NCBI GenBank assembly: GCA_015490395.1
Contig: WFXX01000046.1
Location: 1 to 8,238, forward strand
Direction of reading: 5' to 3'
From: Gammaproteobacteria bacterium
GTDB lineage: Bacteria > Pseudomonadota > Gammaproteobacteria > DRLM01
DNA: 8,238 bases
Shown: positions 5,785 to 8,238 of the stretch, one piece after another
How positions within the stretch are numbered: position 1 is the stretch's first letter
Layout of the letters: each line of letters opens with the position of its first letter
Program-made: the position numbers and the translations under genes
Notes under the pieces: generated by a model
The model's database searches: none
What the model saw: only the letters and a program-made list of their open reading frames with translations
What the model was told of the DNA's origin: nothing

Positions 5785-5800
5785 AGGGAGCGGCGCTATA
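5775..5800. repeat. Short direct repeat at the end of the lipoprotein gene
   Basis: GGCGCTATA occurs at 5775-5783 and again at 5792-5800, 17 bp apart. The first copy includes the start of the TAA stop codon (5782-5784). The second is in the 57-bp gap before rmlD. It may be a small tandem duplication or nothing functional. Confidence 0.5.
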
Positions 5801-5811
5801 GGGAAAGGGAA

Positions 5812-5834
5812 GGGAGCCGGGGTCTCTCCCCCCG
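5812..5834. terminator. Weak GC-rich hairpin between the lipoprotein gene and rmlD
   Basis: CGGGG (5818-5822) can pair with CCCCG (5830-5834), or alternatively GGGAG (5812-5816) with CTCCC (5826-5830). The convergent arrangement calls for a terminator here, but both stems are only 5 bp and neither has a T-tract. Low confidence; termination may depend on Rho. Confidence 0.25.
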
Positions 5835-5841
5835 CCGCCCT

Positions 5842-6732
5842 TCACGGGGAGCTGGCCAGCAGCTCCTCCACCGTCTCCCGGAGGGCCACTTGCCAGGGCC
5901 GGGCCTCCAGGCCCAGGCGCTCCCGGGCCAGCCGGCAGTCCAGCACGGCCCGCAGGGGGCGGCGGGCGGCGGTGGGATAGTCAGCGGTGGCGATGGGCCG
6001 CACCGGGACCTTCCGGCCCAGGCGGGGGGCGGCCGCCTCCACCACGGCCTCGGCCAGGGCGTGCCAGGTGGTCACCCCCTCGCCGGCCAGGTGATAGGTG
6101 CCCCAGGGCAGGGCCTCGCCCGCCAGGTGGCGGTGGGCCAGGTCCAGCGCGGCCTCGGCCAGGTCTGCGGCCGCCGTGGGCCGGCCCCACTGGTCAGCCA
6201 CCACCTCCAGGACATCCCGCTCCGCGGCCGCGCGCAGGATGGCCTTGACGAAGTTGCGCCCGAAGGGGCTGTAGACCCAGGAGGTGCGCAGGATCAGGTG
6301 CCGCCCCCAGGCCTGGCGCACCGCCTCCTCGCCGGCGGCCTTGCTGGCCCCGTAGACGTTGAGGGGGGCCACCGGGTCCCCCTCCCGGTAAGGGCGCGCC
6401 AGGCGGCCGTCGAAGACGTAGTCCGTGGAATAGTGCAGCAGGGGCACCCCCAGCTCCCGGCAGGCTGCGGCCAGGGTCGCAGGGCCGTCCCGGTTCACCC
6501 GCCAGGCGGCCTCGGGCTCCCGCTCCGCCCGGTCCACGGCGGTGTAGGCGGCGGCGTTGATCACGAAGGCGGGACGATGCGCCTCCAGGGCCCGGCGCAC
6601 GGCCCGGGGGTCGGCCACGTCCAGCTCCGCCCGGCCCAGGCCCCGCGCCTCCAGGCCGTAGGCGGCGGCCCGGCGCAGCAGCTCCCGGCCCACCTGGCCC
6701 CCGGCGCCGGTGACCAGGACGGGCCCCTTCAC
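5842..6732 (-). CDS. rmlD: dTDP-4-dehydrorhamnose reductase
   Basis: RmlD performs the last step of dTDP-L-rhamnose synthesis, reducing dTDP-4-keto-L-rhamnose with NAD(P)H. The 296-residue protein has the Rossmann motif TGAGGQVG (8-15), NAAAYTAVDRAE (59-70), STDYVFDG (102-109), the catalytic Y127-x3-K131 in VYGASKAAGE, RTSWVYSPFGRNFV (149-162) and DQWGRPTAA (180-188), all typical of short-chain dehydrogenase-type RmlD. The open frame continues upstream to 7110, but that part is antisense-like low-complexity sequence inside rmlC. The chosen GTG at 6732 puts VKGPVLVTGA at the N-terminus and overlaps the rmlC stop as GTGA, with a purine-rich GGGGAAGG just upstream. It is the last gene of the rmlACD run and converges with the lipoprotein gene. 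Also called rfbD. Confidence 0.96.
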   Translation of the reverse strand: MKGPVLVTGAGGQVGRELLRRAAAYGLEARGLGRAELDVADPRAVRRALEAHRPAFVINAAAYTAVDRAEREPEAAWRVNRDGPATLAAACRELGVPLLHYSTDYVFDGRLARPYREGDPVAPLNVYGASKAAGEEAVRQAWGRHLILRTSWVYSPFGRNFVKAILRAAAERDVLEVVADQWGRPTAAADLAEAALDLAHRHLAGEALPWGTYHLAGEGVTTWHALAEAVVEAAAPRLGRKVPVRPIATADYPTAARRPLRAVLDCRLARERLGLEARPWQVALRETVEELLASSP

Positions 6733-7298
6733 GAGCCTTCCCCTGCCCAGGGGGGGAGACGCTCGGGAGGCACCTCGGCCAAGCGCGGGGCCCGGGCGTC
6801 CTTGTCCGAGAGGCGTGGCGGCCCCTCCAGAGGCCAGGGGATGCCCAGGTCCGGATCGTCCCAGCGGATGCCGGCGTCGGCCTCGGGGAGGTAGAGGGCG
6901 CTGCACTTGTAGGCCACCAGGGCAGGACCCTCCACCACGCAGAAGCCGTGGGCGAAGCCCTCGGGGATGTAAAGCTGGTGGGCGTTCTCTGCCGAGAGCA
7001 GCTCCCCGTGCCAACGGCCGAAGGTGGGCGAGCCCCGCCGGATGTCCACGGCCACGTCCCAGACCGCCCCGGCCAGGACCTGCACCAGCTTGGCCTGGGG
7101 CTGGGGCCACTGGTAGTGCAGGCCCCGGAGCACCCCCGGCTCAGACCAGGAGTAGTTGTCCTGCACGAAGGGCCCTGGGATGCCGGACCCGGTATAGCGT
7201 TCCCGGTGGTAGCCCTCCATGAACCAGCCCCGGGCGTCCCGGAAGCGACGGGGCTCGAGGAGCAGCACGCCCGGGAGGGGGGTGGCCGTCACCCGCAT
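6729..7298 (-). CDS. rmlC: dTDP-4-dehydrorhamnose 3,5-epimerase
   Basis: RmlC is a cupin-fold enzyme, dimeric in characterised members, that epimerises C3 and C5 of dTDP-4-keto-6-deoxyglucose. The 189 residues include DARGWFMEGYH (21-31), FVQDNYSWS (44-52), VLRGLHYQ (56-63) with catalytic base H61, AKLVQVLAGAVWDVAVDIRRGSPTFG (from 69; K70 contacts substrate in relatives), IPEGFAHGF (111-119) and YKCSALYLPEADAGIRWDDP (from 130), where Y130 aligns with the catalytic Tyr132 of the Mycobacterium tuberculosis enzyme. Its ATG shares one base with the rmlA stop (TGATG). The upstream sequence is mostly G and C without a clear ribosome-binding site, so re-initiation after rmlA is likely. It overlaps rmlD by 4 nt. 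Also called rfbC. Confidence 0.96.
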   Translation of the reverse strand: MRVTATPLPGVLLLEPRRFRDARGWFMEGYHRERYTGSGIPGPFVQDNYSWSEPGVLRGLHYQWPQPQAKLVQVLAGAVWDVAVDIRRGSPTFGRWHGELLSAENAHQLYIPEGFAHGFCVVEGPALVAYKCSALYLPEADAGIRWDDPDLGIPWPLEGPPRLSDKDARAPRLAEVPPERLPPWAGEGS

Positions 7299-8218
7299 CA
7301 GGCCGCCCCCCCGGGCGGCGGGCCCTCCGCCCGATTCCCCTCCTCCAGGAGCCGCAGTAGATAGCGGCCGTAGCTATTGGCGCACAGGGGCCGCGCCAGA
7401 CGCTCCAGCTGGGCATCGTCGATGTAGCCCATGCGCCAGGCCACCTCCTCCGGGCAGCAGATCTTGAGCCCCTGCCGGCTCTCCACGGTCTCGATGAACT
7501 GGGCCGCCTGGAGCAGGGAGGCATGGGTGCCGGTGTCCAGCCAGGCGATGCCCCGGCCCAGGCGCTCCACATGCAGCCTGCCCCGCTCCAGATAGGCTCG
7601 GTTGAGATCGGTGATCTCCAGCTCCCCCCGGGCCGAGGGCCGCAGCCCCTCGGCCAGCCCCACCACCTCTTCGTCGTAGAAGTACAGGCCGGTGACCGCC
7701 TGGTGGGACGGGGGACGGGCCGGCTTCTCCACGATGTCCACGGGCCGGCCCGCCCCGTCGAAGGCCACCACCCCGTAGCGCTCGGGGTCCCGCACGGTAT
7801 AGGTGAAGATGGTAGCCCCTTCAGGGCGAGCGGCGGCCCGCCGCAGGGCCTCGGCCAGCCCGTGGCCGTAGAACAGGTTGTCCCCCAGCACCAGGCAGGA
7901 GCGCCGACCGGCCACGAAGTCCCGGCCGATGAGGAAGGCCTGGGCCAGCCCCTCCGGGCGGGGCTGCTCGGCGTAGGTGAGGTGGATGCCCCACTGGGCC
8001 CCGTCGCCCAGGAGGCGGCGGTACAGGGGCAGGTCCCGGGGGGTGGAGATGAGCAGGATCTCCCGGATGCCGGCCAGCATCAGGGTGCAGAGGGGGTAGT
8101 AGACCATGGGCTTGTCGTAGACCGGCAGGAGCTGCTTGCTCACCGCCACGGTGACCGGATAGAGGCGGGTCCCGCTGCCCCCGGCCAGCAGGATTCCACG
8201 GGAGAGCGCGCCGCTCAT
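7298..8218 (-). CDS. rmlA: Glucose-1-phosphate thymidylyltransferase
   Basis: RmlA makes dTDP-glucose and pyrophosphate from dTTP and glucose-1-phosphate, the committed step to dTDP-L-rhamnose, and in characterised members is inhibited by the end product. The 306-residue protein has the nucleotidyltransferase signature LLAGGSGTRLYPVT (10-23), SKQLLPVYDKPMVYYPL (27-43) with catalytic-region K28, EQPRPEGLAQAF (84-95), the metal-binding LGDNLFYGHG (111-120), DIVEKP (161-166), TGLYFYD (176-182), GELEITDLN (198-206) and WLDTGTHASL (226-235). Length is slightly above the usual 290-300 because of a Gly/Pro/Ala-rich tail. The ATG at 8218 has GGGAGG 10 nt upstream. It is the first rml gene visible, overlapping rmlC by 1 nt. 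rmlB may lie past the right edge. Also called rfbA. Confidence 0.97.
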   Translation of the reverse strand: MSGALSRGILLAGGSGTRLYPVTVAVSKQLLPVYDKPMVYYPLCTLMLAGIREILLISTPRDLPLYRRLLGDGAQWGIHLTYAEQPRPEGLAQAFLIGRDFVAGRRSCLVLGDNLFYGHGLAEALRRAAARPEGATIFTYTVRDPERYGVVAFDGAGRPVDIVEKPARPPSHQAVTGLYFYDEEVVGLAEGLRPSARGELEITDLNRAYLERGRLHVERLGRGIAWLDTGTHASLLQAAQFIETVESRQGLKICCPEEVAWRMGYIDDAQLERLARPLCANSYGRYLLRLLEEGNRAEGPPPGGAA

Positions 8219-8228
8219 CCGCTGGCTG

Positions 8229-8234
8229 CCTCCC
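8229..8234 (-). promoter_or_regulatory. Ribosome-binding site of rmlA
   Basis: The minus strand reads GGGAGG 10 nt upstream of the ATG at 8218, supporting this start. Only 4 bases lie beyond it, so no promoter for the rml run can be judged. Confidence 0.65.
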
Positions 8235-8238
8235 GCCC

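Noticed and set aside
5165..5845. 226-codon minus-strand Pro-rich frame opposite the lipoprotein
   Set aside because: The plus strand has a good ribosome-binding site, a signal peptide and a lipobox; the minus-strand product is a Pro/Gly/Arg compositional artefact.
5890..6894. 334-codon plus-strand open frame antisense to rmlD and rmlC
   Set aside because: It has compositional bias only and no domain; both minus-strand genes are certain.
6733..7110. N-terminal extension of the rmlD frame by 126 codons
   Set aside because: The extension lies inside rmlC in another frame and is Gly/Arg/Pro-rich noise; the GTG at 6732 gives the standard RmlD N-terminus and a GTGA overlap.

Overview
This window comes from a very GC-rich bacterial chromosome (G and C dominate third codon positions, and long shadow reading frames lie antisense to every gene). 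Gene content and protein style (DusA, MtnC and MtnD, a GCS2-type ligase starting MGQEI, the Rml pathway, a short lipobox lipoprotein) fit a high-GC gammaproteobacterium, perhaps of the purple-sulfur/Ectothiorhodospira side. That placement is an inference from recalled similarity, not from a search. I see no tRNA, rRNA, CRISPR array, transposase or phage gene.

Left part (1-2365). The window opens in the 3' two thirds of dusA (plus strand, tRNA-dihydrouridine synthase A). Bases 1-64 form a perfect 64-bp palindrome that replaces the expected upstream dusA coding sequence and looks like a fold-back end rather than natural sequence. dusA converges with mtnC on a 27-bp hairpin that contains both stop codons. 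mtnC and mtnD (minus strand) encode two consecutive steps of methionine salvage and appear to have their own extended -10 promoter in the 60-bp gap upstream of mtnD.

Middle part (2066-5160). Upstream on the same strand lie a GCS2-family carboxylate-amine ligase, an M14/AstE-AspA-family zinc deacylase or carboxypeptidase, and a 99-residue protein of unknown function joined to the deacylase by a 4-nt GTGA overlap. A ligase that makes glutamyl amide bonds, beside an enzyme of a family that hydrolyses such bonds, is the least explained part of the window. A 205-bp divergent intergenic region with candidate promoters and two tandem hairpins separates it from the next gene.

Right part (5161-8238). 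A plus-strand lipoprotein gene, with a long Ala/Gln/Lys/Glu-rich tether and a small C-terminal domain containing two cysteines, converges on the rml operon. On the minus strand rmlA, rmlC and rmlD are read in that order, with 1-nt and 4-nt overlaps, and supply three of the four steps to dTDP-L-rhamnose. rmlB is not in the window and may lie beyond the right edge.

All ten genes have clear ends. Nine are complete and only dusA is cut. Starts were moved inward from the longest open frames for mtnD, the 99-residue protein, the deacylase, the ligase, the lipoprotein and rmlD, using ribosome-binding sites, overlaps and family start positions.
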